Of a stretch of 64,000 bases of DNA, positions 1-10,447 are shown piece after piece. This stretch comes from Trochalopteron elliotii (taxonomy: Eukaryota; Chordata; Aves; Passeriformes; Leiothrichidae), in NCBI GenBank assembly GCA_024734555.1, contig JANPWX010000653.1:3056936-3120935 (forward strand), written 5' to 3'. The position numbers and the translations under genes are program-made. Within the stretch, counting starts at the first letter, position 1; each line of letters starts with the position of its first letter. Below the pieces are notes generated by a model. That model was not told the DNA's origin. It made no database searches and saw only the letters and a program-made list of their open reading frames with translations.

Positions 1-1429
1 TCGGGGACAGCCAGACTTTGCTCTTTGCCTAGTTCCCTGGAATAATGTCATTCTGAGCAAATGAAAGCAAGGTAGCTTTGCAAAATTTGAGGTGGCTAAT
101 AAGAAAGGAATATTTTTACCAACCACCAGTACCAAGAGTCCCTGCAGAAGAGTGGGTAAGATCTTATAAAAAGCCTTAGATGGCCAGGTACTGAGAAAGA
201 GGCAGAAGCAAAAAGTCTGAGGACTAGTAGTGTCAAGGAAAAAACAGACACAAATCCAAAACCAGCTCATTAGAGTAGGAAGAAAGAGGGCTACAGTGCT
301 AGGCTGGGGGAAACTTCCAGGCCTAGGCATGGACAGCTTGTTAGACAAAACTCTCAGGCATCTTGTGAAAATTATAACATCTGTATACTCATCTGGCATT
401 AAACTGAGTTCCCAGTTGTTCCTCTACCATCATTTCTTCTGGTGACATCTGGAAGTGTCCTGGACCTACCTGGTTTGTGCTCAGAAGTGAGAGCACAGAT
501 GGTGGACCAGATGTACAAGACTTTGAAATATATTCATGAAGAGCAAAGGGGAGTGAGTTTGAGCTGTAGACAAGGAACCAAATGGTGTTGAAGGTTCAGC
601 AGGGGAGATAGAAAGGTCATGAATTAAACGCATGAAATGTAAATTGGGAACATGGGGATGTTTTAGAGAGGGAAAAGAACAAGGAAACTGGAGGCCTGGG
701 GAAAGCACAGATAAGCTGAATAAACAAAATATAAAGAGCTATCATGGCAGTCATGTGCCTGCACAAAAGAAAAATGCTCTTCCAAAAAATAGATTCCCTA
801 TTAAGTGATTTTGCTTGATTTTTTTCATGCCACTCATGAGTTATCAATCTCGCCACCCATAAAGACAAATGTCATATCGGCCCTAACCCATCAGCTATTC
901 TCAATTTATCACCATTTAATATATATTAAAATGCTCTTACCTCTGATTGCAAAAACAAACAAAATAAGGCAACATAAATCAAAAAGAAAGGGAAAGAGAG
1001 ATGAGGAGGCTGAAGGGACAGAAGGGAGATCTGCTGCTCAAAAGAATGGATTTTTTTGCTCTTGATCTTTGCATCCAAGCTCTCAAGGCCTCTCCACCAC
1101 AAAAATACTCCAATGGTCTCACACTGTAAATCACATCAGTAGTTTATTAATCCCCTCACAACACAGAAACAAATGCTCAGCCCTGGAAGGAGAGCGGGGA
1201 AGCTGCAGAGTAGTAAGAAACTCAGCAACCCTACAACTCTCTCTCTCTCTGATCCCATTATAAACTAACACAATATTTTTCTCCAATTTTCAGTCGGTAT
1301 TGCAGCTCGCAGCAGAAAAGATACTGAAAGCAGCAGGAGCCAGGCAGAGGTGTCAGACTTCAGAGCGGACACTGCCTTGGGACCTGGGGGGGCCAGTAAA
1401 TCAGTGCACGCTTGTCAACAGCTCCAAGC

Positions 1430-1720
1430 TGCAGGAATTACTCGAGCGAAAATAACAAATGGCTGTCATTGTGGAGCCAAAAACCTGTGATTATAATTAT
1501 CACATCCCCAGTGACCTTGCATAAACTTTAATCCCTCTCCAATGGAGCATTTAAATAGCCTGCATCTACTGGCAGGGGACCGTGTCCCCTTAGTTGAAAA
1601 TACAGAGAGTAGGAAAGAAACGAGCCACAAAGAAACCACCAAGCCCCTCTGTGTCGTACAGCTTGTATTAAAGAGTTGTACAAGAAAAGCCCTGTCACTG
1701 TCATTTTAATTGATATTACA
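1430..1720. promoter_or_regulatory. Possible conserved non-coding element (texture only)
   Basis: This block mixes a few CpGs (CTCGAGCGAAAATAAC at its left) with a tight run of AT-core motifs: ATAATTATC, CATAAACTTTAATCC, GCATTTAAATAGCC and CATTTTAATTGATATTAC. It is free of simple repeats and has no coding potential. Such a mix resembles developmental enhancers in birds. Conservation cannot be judged from one sequence, so the call is an inference. Confidence 0.25.
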
Positions 1721-3309
1721 TAGTCACCCTGAATTCAAAATGCCACGGTGGTGTCCAAACTCAGCTAATCCCAGCACCAAGCATTTTAATCAGATGAAAA
1801 GGTCAAATAACACCAAGTTTTCATCACTGCATTCAGTGGGCTGAGAAAGTGGGTATACAAGGTGTGTGGATGGGTTGCTGAGTCAAAGAATCTTCAGGGA
1901 GGAAACCTCCTTCCACCTTGGAGAGGTTAGCTCACCCTTGAAGGTCTCACCATGATCAAGACTTGAATGAATTCTTCAGGTTCAATAAAGGTCTTTTTCC
2001 ACTGCTAAAATCAGGTATTTTAACTGTTTGGGTATTTTCATAGTACCGTTACAGCCAGGACTGGATGTCTTTAATTACAGAATTAAGGACACTTACCTGC
2101 TAGTGCCTTGTTCTACTTCTCTAGGTTGTAAATGTACTTCCATCCAATATGGACAGGTGTTGCAGGAAACACTAAAAGCTCTGAATCTGGGGAAAGGAAA
2201 AATTTTGATTCTAGCGGATTTCATTGTCCTCATGTTTCTGATTCTGAAAGGATCCTTTTAGGGAAAAAATACCTTTTCATGTTGTTCTATGAGTCCTCCA
2301 AAGCACATTGAAAGCATAGTAGGTGCAGGAATTTTATGAGATTGCTTTGAAATTTTAAGAACCAATTTTCTCCAAGATAGTCAGATTACTTGTTCACTGA
2401 AATTGTCACACTTGCAAGCCAGGTGATTTCCCTCAGAGAAAAGTACCTCCTGGAGTCAGTAGGTGCTCCCACATGCAGGAAAACAGCAAATGTGGGTTGA
2501 ACATATGAGACTTCATATCTTCCATACAGGTGTTAACAATGTTCTGCACAAACTTTGCACCACAGCATCACATAGCAGTGATCTTTTCTTCAATATTGCT
2601 GCAAGAAGACAAAATTAACTTATTACTGGAAAAGAGCTTTTCTAATTGCACAGTCTGTCATTAGGTTTCAGAGAGAGTACAAGAGAATTGCACATTCAAA
2701 TTAGCAGTAATTTTAACAAACTCAAAACTTTTAAAACAGAGAAATCACAGGAATATTAAGACTTAAGGGAAAGCCATTTACTGAGATAGGGAAAAATTAA
2801 AGCATTTCTGTATTTCTGTATTAGTGTGTAAACTGGTGTATGTAATCCCCACCTTCACTTCTCCATGTTAAATAAATTAAGTAAAAGTCATCTACAACAA
2901 GAGGCACATTTCCTAAAACCAGGAAATTGTACTAAAAATGCAGAAATACTTGAAATAGATTAGTTCTTGTCCACACTAAGTTTTAACTATAAATGTTGGA
3001 ATTAGAGATAAAAATAACTAAGAAGTAGCCTTTATATAGTTAAAGGGCTAGAGTAGATCACAAAGGTGCTTAGTTATTTAAGGTGGGTTTCCAAGTCAAT
3101 AAAAGCCCAGTATACATTTCAAAGGGAGAATTCTTCTAAGCAGCTGCATTAACCTAAACCCCACATCATGGCAAACCTCTACTAAGCTTCCTACAGCAGT
3201 GTCAGCCCCACTCAACAGGGCATTTGAAAACACAGTTAGAGCTACAGCTAAAACAACTCTCCTTTCTGCTCTGTGTTGGAATTAGGATGTTCTTTGGATC
3301 AGAGAGACA

Positions 3310-3329
3310 AAGAGAGAGAGAGAGAGAGA
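3310..3329 (+). repeat. (AG)n microsatellite
   Basis: An uninterrupted AG dinucleotide tract of about ten units. It sits just left of a MIR-like fragment. No function is implied. Confidence 0.9.
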
Positions 3330-3403
3330 CCCTCACAGAGCTTTGCATGCCTGTGACACTCTGGAAATAAGTGGTGGCATAGGAGAGACAGGTCTTTTTC
3401 AGC

Positions 3404-3481
3404 CACTGGCACAGAACAGAAACTGGATTGAATCCAGGTGCCCTCAGAGGCTGTGACACCAAGGCTACTCCACTGCCACCA
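3404..3481 (+). repeat. MIR-like ancient SINE fragment
   Basis: The stretch follows the MIR SINE 3' half in order: a GGCACAGA block matching the family's 'GGCAGAGC', then ACTGGATTGAATCCAGGTGCC matching 'TGGGATTCGAACCCAGGT', then GCTACTCCACTGCCACC matching the 'TTCCACTACACCACGCTGCC' end. MIRs are tRNA-derived SINEs common to amniotes and are heavily decayed in birds. The alignment was done by eye from memory of the consensus, and a masker run is needed to fix the ends. Confidence 0.5.
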
Positions 3482-3722
3482 CATAGTAACAAATTCCACC
3501 AGCCTCATTCATTTGAAATGGAAAATTCTCCATCTGCATCACTGCAACATAAATAAATACATTAAATATCGTGCAATAAGAGCTCGGTACATTTATCCTC
3601 CAGTCAGGAATCATTCCAAACACCACCTCTCCTTTCCTGATTACCAATGTGATGCAAATGCCTGAATCTAGATCTGTGTATTCTGTGTTTCATGCATGAA
3701 GGTTGGGTAAAATCCTTCTATT

Positions 3723-3767
3723 TTATCCCACATATTGGTGATGAGCTATCACCAATATATGTGATAA
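3723..3767. repeat. Imperfect palindrome / hairpin, 20-nt arms and 5-nt loop
   Basis: The left arm 3723-3742 and right arm 3748-3767 are reverse complements at 18 of 20 positions, separated by the loop GAGCT. Three more pairs plus one wobble can form outside the arms (3719-3722 with 3768-3771). The stem core is ATATTGGTGAT / ATCACCAATAT. The structure is too short for a typical microRNA precursor. It may be the remains of a palindromic transposon end, or a chance product of AT-rich DNA. Confidence 0.75.
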
Positions 3768-3909
3768 GATATCTGAGTTATCTTTCTGTTTTGTTTCTCT
3801 TTTGACATGCTCCAACATTCTTTTCCATCTCATCCTGGAGAATGAGCAGTTTCAGAATTTTTTTCTTTTTTTTCATGCAAATGACTGTAAAACTGACAGT
3901 AACTATCAT

Positions 3910-3976
3910 CAGTGTTAGGTTAATGGTTGGACTTGATTATATTAGAGGTCTTTTCCAACCTTAATGATTCTATGAT
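3910..3976 (+). mobile_element. CR1 LINE, 3' tail fragment
   Basis: The order 'gttaatggttggacttgat', then 'ggtcttttccaacctt', then 'gattctatgat' is the terminal part of CR1 in sense orientation, ending in the family's 8-bp tail repeat. Only the last 65 or so bases are left. CR1 copies are usually 5' truncated because reverse transcription starts at the RNA 3' end. This copy is diverged and has no coding sequence. Confidence 0.8.
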
Positions 3977-5563
3977 CATTATAAGACCAACTTTTAGTTT
4001 CTTGTCTCAACTTGCATGTATATTATTTTGTGAATTCACCTCTAAGAAAAAAAGGACAAAATCTGGATTTTACATGTTAATACTTGAAAAGACACTAAAT
4101 TTGACACAAAACCATACATAAACACCTGATTTCATTGGCAATTAGACATTATTTACTATGAAGTTAGTACCATAGGACAGAGTGTGGACCTGTTTGTTGT
4201 CCCTTTCTTCCCTATTATGAGAAAAATCACAGGCACTTGCCACCAGGTATTTTATATTATGGTTCTGTTCTGGGTATATGTTCATCAAAATTGAAATTAT
4301 TTTTGTAATAGTTACTGCTGAACTCTGGAGTTGAATTTGAAATTCTAGAAATTAAATGGTTGTGAGAAGAGAATTATGCTCTGTGAATAAACATTTCATT
4401 TATTCCGATCTCAGTGGTCAGGACTTTTTACATAAGCCCTGTGTCCCTGACATCCCAGAAGGTGTAGAATAAAAAATCAAAGCAGTGATGTTTGTGTGAT
4501 ACAGTGGGACCAGGTGATCATATAAATGGGCCATTTTGAGGAGTTTCAATTTCAGAGCAGGGCAAGTTGAATAAACAGCTCATAAAACTGCCTTCACATT
4601 ATGGGGCAAATTGCTCATCTCTGAATCACAGTGCCTCTTGGCTTCCCGTTCAGAACTCTTTCCACGAGTCCCAGTGGCATTAATGGCAGCTCCACAAGCA
4701 GAACAAATAGACAATCATTTCATACTGAGAGGAGAATTTGCCCCACATGGTGTGTGTCCATCACACAAACCCACCTTGCACTGAGGGAGGGAAACAACCC
4801 CTGTGAGCCTCCCCGTCCCTACCTCTCCATCCCCTCCTCTCTGCTCTGCTGCCTGTGGCCACCAGCACCAGGCAGGCAATCTGACATTTTTAACAGCTTT
4901 TATCTTTTCATAACCCCAGCTCCCAGCTGTTTCACGTTTCCCTGCACTTTTCTGCAGTGATGCTGGGTTCACTCAGAAGACAACCCCAGCGTACTGAAAT
5001 GCCAAAAGCAATCTCCAGCCCTGTGATATCTTGGCATCCTAAAGACCCCATCCTGAGGAGAGGGTTACTCTGAGAATGCAGTGAGACCCAGATGAATAGA
5101 GATGTCACTACCCTTGGTGAGATACTGTGTACTTGAGCTAAACAAGGAACCTCACCACCCCTCAGCACAAGTCAAAACCAGGTAAGAATGAAAAGGCAGA
5201 AATGGGCTGCCTTGCCCCACGTGAAATCACCCCCAGGGCTTCTGATCACCATGAAAATTTGGGTGCTGGGCAATGCATAAGGCTCTTGGCACTGTAGTGT
5301 CTTTTTTCCCAGCTTTTTGGGAAAAATGTACTGACTGGGATTATCTATTTTTCCAAGTTAAATTTTCTCCTTTCTAAGCCATACAGACCATCAGACTGGT
5401 CTGGATAGAGTTTAAACACCCATAAGCTTCAAGCACTCAACAATTTTTTCCACAAGAGAAATATTCAAAGTATTTCTTTCATATCTTGCCTTTTTACTCC
5501 TTTCTCTTTCATTTAGCCCATCCCTCAAGACATATGTACTGGTATGAAGTTCAGACTGGGATC

Positions 5564-5599
5564 AAAGAGAGAAACATCTATAAAGAGAGAAACATCTAT
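5564..5599 (+). repeat. Perfect tandem duplication of an 18-mer
   Basis: The unit AAAGAGAGAAACATCTAT occurs twice back to back (5564-5581 and 5582-5599) with no mismatch. Perfect identity suggests a recent slippage or duplication event, and the locus may be length-polymorphic. Confidence 0.95.
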
Positions 5600-5779
5600 A
5601 TTTATATAGATGGTATTCCTCTGCCATGACTTCAAAAGTGTTTCTGAATCCTAGAATTTTCACAGTGATTCAAGACTCCAAAGAATATCGACCTGACCCT
5701 GGGATCTTCATCTTAAGAAGCTTTTCTCCTGAAATTGGTGTGTTTTCCAGCAATAACAATAGGCAACCTGCTTTTTCTG

Positions 5780-5835
5780 AAAAAAAAAATTAAATAAAAT
5801 AAAAATTTAACCCCCCCCCCAAAAAAAAAAAAAAA
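5780..5835 (+). repeat. Low-complexity A-rich / C10 / A15 junction
   Basis: A run of nine A, an AT-rich spacer (taaataaaataaaaa), ten C (5811-5820) and then fifteen A (5821-5835). C10 directly followed by A15 is an uncommon junction of two homopolymers and is error-prone in sequencing, so exact lengths should be treated with caution. Confidence 0.9.
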
Positions 5836-8800
5836 CCAACAGAAAATCTTCATCTAGAATCAGCTCCAGCCAGTACTGCCAGCTTTACTTCTGGGTGTCT
5901 CCCACAGTGTAGCTTCCTTCCTCAAGCTGACCTCCTGAAGTCACAAAAACACAGCAAAAACAAGACCCTGTGTATTTAAAGGATGATTCTGATTGGTACA
6001 GTTATGTCCAAAACTTGCAATATAAAACCTATAGGTTCAGAATTAAGAAGTCAGTTAAGAGACGTGGAAATGGCATGTACTACTTTGTGATTTAAACTTT
6101 AGAGAATGTGGCCCTCAATTTCTCTGTCCTTTGAAATAGAAATGTAGTTCATCTTCCTTCTGGTAGGAAGCTGAAAGCACTCTGTTTTCATTCCTCATTC
6201 ATTTCAGCTCTTTTCTATGTGGGCAAGGTTCATGTGGTTTGATGTTTGATAATGAAGATTTGGCACAGCTTTAAATATAAGTAATTAGGGAATCCATTGA
6301 CCATAACAAACAATGGACCAAAAAAATAAAACTGTTGTAGAGAAAGTACTTCCCGGTTGCCCATTATAGCAATTTTTTCCTGTAATTATAATCCACAAAT
6401 TTAATTCACTCAAAAAACAAATATCTTTTTTCTTTGCTTAAATATCCTAAATCAAGCATTAAATTAGAGCTCTTTCAGGAATGAACCTCATCATTAGCTT
6501 TCTTATGTGAAAGAGAAAAAAAGTAACACTTGAAAATCTGCATTTAAGGGACAAGTGCAAGACATCTGCACAATAAAAACCCCTGGTAAACTTCCACATA
6601 CCACATGCCTGTGTGCTCATATATACATATATGCACATGTGCATTTATGGATGCATATTTCTTTATTTTATATGTTTACACACGCAAACATATACTCACC
6701 CTAAGAAAAATAAACCTCCAATGATAATGTGATCCCCACTAGCCCAGCACTTCAATTATAAAGCAATCCTAGCACAAATCCAGAAAATGTCACTGTCACA
6801 TGCTTCCTTTGTATGCTGTTGAAAATACCTCCAAACTTTGGAAATTAATCACACAGCAATGCCAATCTTTTAAGCCAGGCATCTATGAACCAACCTCTTC
6901 CCTACTGAATGAATTACATTGAAATCATATAATTGCAGGCTGCCATTCAGTCACCCTTAACAATAGGAGACTTTGAAAATTGGAAATTTTTTTCCCATCT
7001 GACTCCCAACTTGCAAGCATGAAGCATACAGCAAAAGCTTGGTGCCTTTTAAATTACCTAAAATCTACATCCTTCAGACAAATGAACAGGAAAAAAAAAA
7101 AGGGTGCAATTTAAGGGCAAATCATTTTGTGTTAATCCTTGGGAACTCAAAGCATGAAGATAAAGGAAGAAAAAATGCAGGTTTCACTTTGCTCATTATG
7201 GGACATTGACTTTCACCTAATAGTATGCAATTAAAATTTCTTCATGAGATTTCCTTATTGAAATAAGAAAGATAGTGCCGTGCTGAATGTGGTGATAGAT
7301 CTGGTATAAACGTGCTTCCTGGACAAACTGATTTATCATGTCTCATTCCAGCAGTACTTTCTTGCTTGCTCATTTCTCATCTTATTACTGTGAAGTTGTA
7401 ATTAAAGAGGATCCTCCCACAGAGAAGAGTTCTCCTTCAGGACATACTAAATTATAAATGCACTGTTCTTTCTCTGAGACCGATTTAAAGGGGCAGTCTG
7501 CTGTGGGAAAGATGCACAGCTAATTCTTGGGGCTCCTGGCTCTGTAATTTTATGCAGGTCTCTTTCTCTTAGATACAGAATAAATTTGGTTTGCAAACTG
7601 GGTTTCCTGGGCAAATATACCTCTGCAATTGACTATTTCAATTTAAATACAAAGACAATTCAATTAAAATGGTATTGAACCACTGCAGCTGATTTACTTC
7701 ATAGATACTTCATGTATGATCACTCGTATAATACACCGAAATATTTCAGAGGGCACTGAAAAACTACTTAAGGAATACAGAGCCTGTAAAAATTCTTCCT
7801 GTTCTTCAGGAAAAATAGAACAACAGAACAACATTTGGCCACAATCAAAACTGATCATTACGAGATTAATTTGCCAGAAAGACACTGCCATAAAAAACCA
7901 CAAGCAGTAGGCATGAGATCAATTTGACAACCTGATGTCCTTCCCCTACCAAATTCTCAGCCCTTCAAACAGAGACTTGCAACGATTAAAATTAAAATAA
8001 AAATAGAAAACATTATTTGTTGTCCTAGATTTGAGTTCATATCCTCATTGCAATAAAGTGTTTGTATTTGTATTGCAAACAATAGAAAAATCCAGTTTTC
8101 TTCAAGGGAAGAGATTCCAAGGAAGGACAACCAATGGTGCTAGTACTTGTGCCTTTGTATCTGAACACTTTTAAACTTAAATACAGCAATACAGGGTACC
8201 TCCCTTAGACTTATCTCCTCATCTTTGTTGTTCCCAATGTCTCTACTTTATAATAATGTGAACTCCAGGAACAAGAATCATTCATATCCCTTTACAGTAG
8301 CTCTTGAAGTAACTTCTAATGCTTCACTGAGGACCCTGGAGATGCAGAATCAGTGCGTGAAGTTCATAAAACAGGGCGAGCAGAGAGGAATACACTGAAA
8401 AATGGGGGTGAGCCCTCTGAGCTTGGAATGCTCATCCAAGAATGAGAATCCTCTCTTAGCTATGGAATATATATGTACTTTAATATTAAGCATTACTGTC
8501 ATGCTATCCTGCCTTTAATGTCAAAGTGGGATCTAAAAGAATTCAGATCTCTTGATAATGAAAATCCATCTGATACTCAAAAGGCTCACACAACAATGAA
8601 ATAGCCTTTTACATTGTTACATCCTATAGCTTTATATTTCTCCTTGAGTCCATTAATTTAATTGCATCTCTGGATTTCATTTTAAAATATTTTATTGTAA
8701 TCATAGGAGACAGCAATAATTTATTAATGTGCTCAGTAGCACTATGACACAGTTAGGGCAGAATTATATTTGCAGACACATAATTTCAGAGCTAATTTCA

Positions 8801-9424
8801 TAAAAGTATGGGTGAACTTGATCCTTAAATTAAAACCATTGTCCTTTGCTGGAGAATTAAGACAGGCTATTCATCCTGTGTCATATCTACAATGTTTTAA
8901 ATGTGATGCAAAGACCTGCGTAAAAGTGAAGTGTTTGCAGCAGCTGATATGACTATGAGGGTCTAGATCCCATGAGGAAGAAAAATGAAAAAACAGTATT
9001 GTGCTTATAGATAGTGACATATTATAACTGAGTATTTTTAAGTCCTTTTCAAAATATAAACCCTCAATTTTTATATGTAAAAATGCTAAGCAAAAATTAC
9101 CTGAATTCGGCTTCAAAAACCACTACGTGTTGTATCAGTAAATATTATTTCCTTGGCTTCTGTTTCTCCTTTACATTTTTCTTTCCCATTTTGCCAAGAG
9201 AAGAGAAATTGTGGCAAGAAAAAAAGGAAGTAAAAGAAAACAACACAGCACCCCAAAATCCCACTATGGCTTGCTCCATCTCATTTTTTGCTGATAATTC
9301 TGTGTACCCTATTAGTACTGGAGATTGTCTGTGCAAATGAGTTGCAAATTTTCATATTCAAAAGTCCATTTCCAGTTTCATGGAACACACAAGGTCACAT
9401 CAACATATTGTGTTTCACAGTGTG

Positions 9425-10198
9425 TGTTTCTACGGGTGGCTGCAAGTCCTAAAGAAGGGGTGACCTGTCACTAGTGGGGTCCCACAGGGCTCCATGCTCA
9501 GCCTTCCTTTCTTCAACATCTTCATAAATGACCTGGACATAAGACTGGAAGGGACACTAAGGAAGTTCACAGATGATACAGAACTGGGAGGAGGTGTTGA
9601 CTCCCTCAAAGGCAGGGAGGCCCTGCAGAGAGACCTCCACAAACCAGAGGGCTGGGCAATCACCAACCATGTGGGGTTCAACCAGGGAAAGTGCCGGATT
9701 CTGCACCTGGGATGGAGCAACCCTGGATATACAGACAGATGGGGAATGAGGGGCTGGAGAGCAGTGCCAGGGAAAGGGACCTGGGGGTCCTGGTCAGTGG
9801 AAAGTTGAACACGAGCCAGCAGTGCCCTGGCAGCCAGGAGGGACATCCCTGTCCTGGGGACATCAGGCCCAGCATTGCCAGCCGGGCAAGGGAGGGGATT
9901 GTCCTGCTCTGCTCTGGGCTGGGGCGGCCTCACCTCGAGTGCTGGGGGAACTTTGGGTGCCACAATATAAGAAAAATATTAAACTATTAGAGAGTGTCCA
10001 AGGGAGGACACAGAGATGGTGAGGGGCCTTGAGGAGAAGCCGTGTGAGGAGAGGCTGAGGGCACTTGGCCTGTTCAGCCTGGAGGAGACTGAGGGGAGAC
10101 CTCAGTGCAGTTACAAATTCCTCATGAGGGGAAGAGGAGGGACAGACACTGATCTCTTCTCTGTGGTGACAGTGACAGGACCAGAGGGAGTGGCCTGA
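9425..10198 (+). pseudogene. CR1 ORF2 reverse-transcriptase remnant
   Basis: This is the coding part of the CR1 copy above, listed separately because it is the only recognisable protein homology in the window. The family protein is an apurinic endonuclease joined to a reverse transcriptase that copies CR1 RNA at a nicked target. Here only the region from the PQGS/FADD motifs to the C-terminal 'GLFSLE' block is left, with no endonuclease. The FADD active site reads FTDD, so both aspartates remain but the alanine is lost. Frameshifts rule out function. Confidence 0.85.
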
Positions 10199-10447
10199 AA
10201 TTGTGTCAGGGGAGGTTTAGGTTGGATATCAGGAAAAATGGTTCTTCCCCCAGAGGATGGCTGGGCCCTGAACAGGCTCCCCAGGACAGTGGTCACAGCA
10301 CCAGCCTGACAGAGCTCAAGGAGTGTTTGGAAAATTCTCTCAGGTCCATGGTGTCACTCTTGGGAATGATGCTGTTCAGGGCCAGGAGATTTGGACTTGA
10401 TGATCCTTTTGGGTCCCTTCCAACTTAGCAGATTCTGTGATTCTGAA
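9425..10447 (+). mobile_element. CR1 LINE, 5'-truncated, with decayed ORF2 3' end and full 3' tail
   Basis: This is the largest mobile element in the window. In sense direction it encodes the end of the CR1 reverse transcriptase. The segments in order are 'FFNIFINDLD' (after a mutated PQGS-type turn), 'KFTDDTELGG' at about 9564-9593 (the catalytic FADD box with Ala changed to Thr), 'GKCRILHLG', 'RPHLECW', and 'CEERLRALGLFSLEE' just after 10040. These lie in three different frames (9494-9808, then 9691-9990, 9822-10022, then 10016-10198), so at least three frameshifts separate them and no working protein remains. The 3' untranslated part runs through 'tggacttgatgatcctttt' and 'cccttccaac' to the tail 'gattctgtgattctg'. 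The copy starts inside ORF2, which is the usual 5' truncation of this non-LTR retrotransposon. It is an inactive fossil. Assignment to CR1 is firm, subfamily unknown. Confidence 0.93.

Larger units (their letters stand above)
1..3403. other. Single-copy non-coding stretch, no gene seen
   Basis: No repeat family, RNA gene or convincing exon was recognised here. Open frames are under 100 codons, have no recognisable domain and overlap one another on both strands, as expected by chance. The part around 1430-1720 has an enhancer-like texture and is listed separately, and a short (AG)n tract lies at 3310-3329. The left edge shows no boundary, so the locus continues outside the window. Confidence 0.6.
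3977..9424. other. Single-copy AT-rich non-coding stretch
   Basis: Beyond a tandem 18-mer (5564-5599) and a mononucleotide junction (5780-5835), no repeat family or gene was recognised. The longest open frame is 109 codons (4631-4960, plus), overlapped by an 85-codon frame on the other strand, with no recognised domain. The sequence between 6300 and 9400 is very AT-rich with short A and T runs. Confidence 0.55.

Noticed and set aside
9430..9963. 177-codon minus-strand open frame, the longest in the window
   Set aside because: It is the antisense of the CR1 copy, whose sense strand carries the recognisable reverse-transcriptase blocks.
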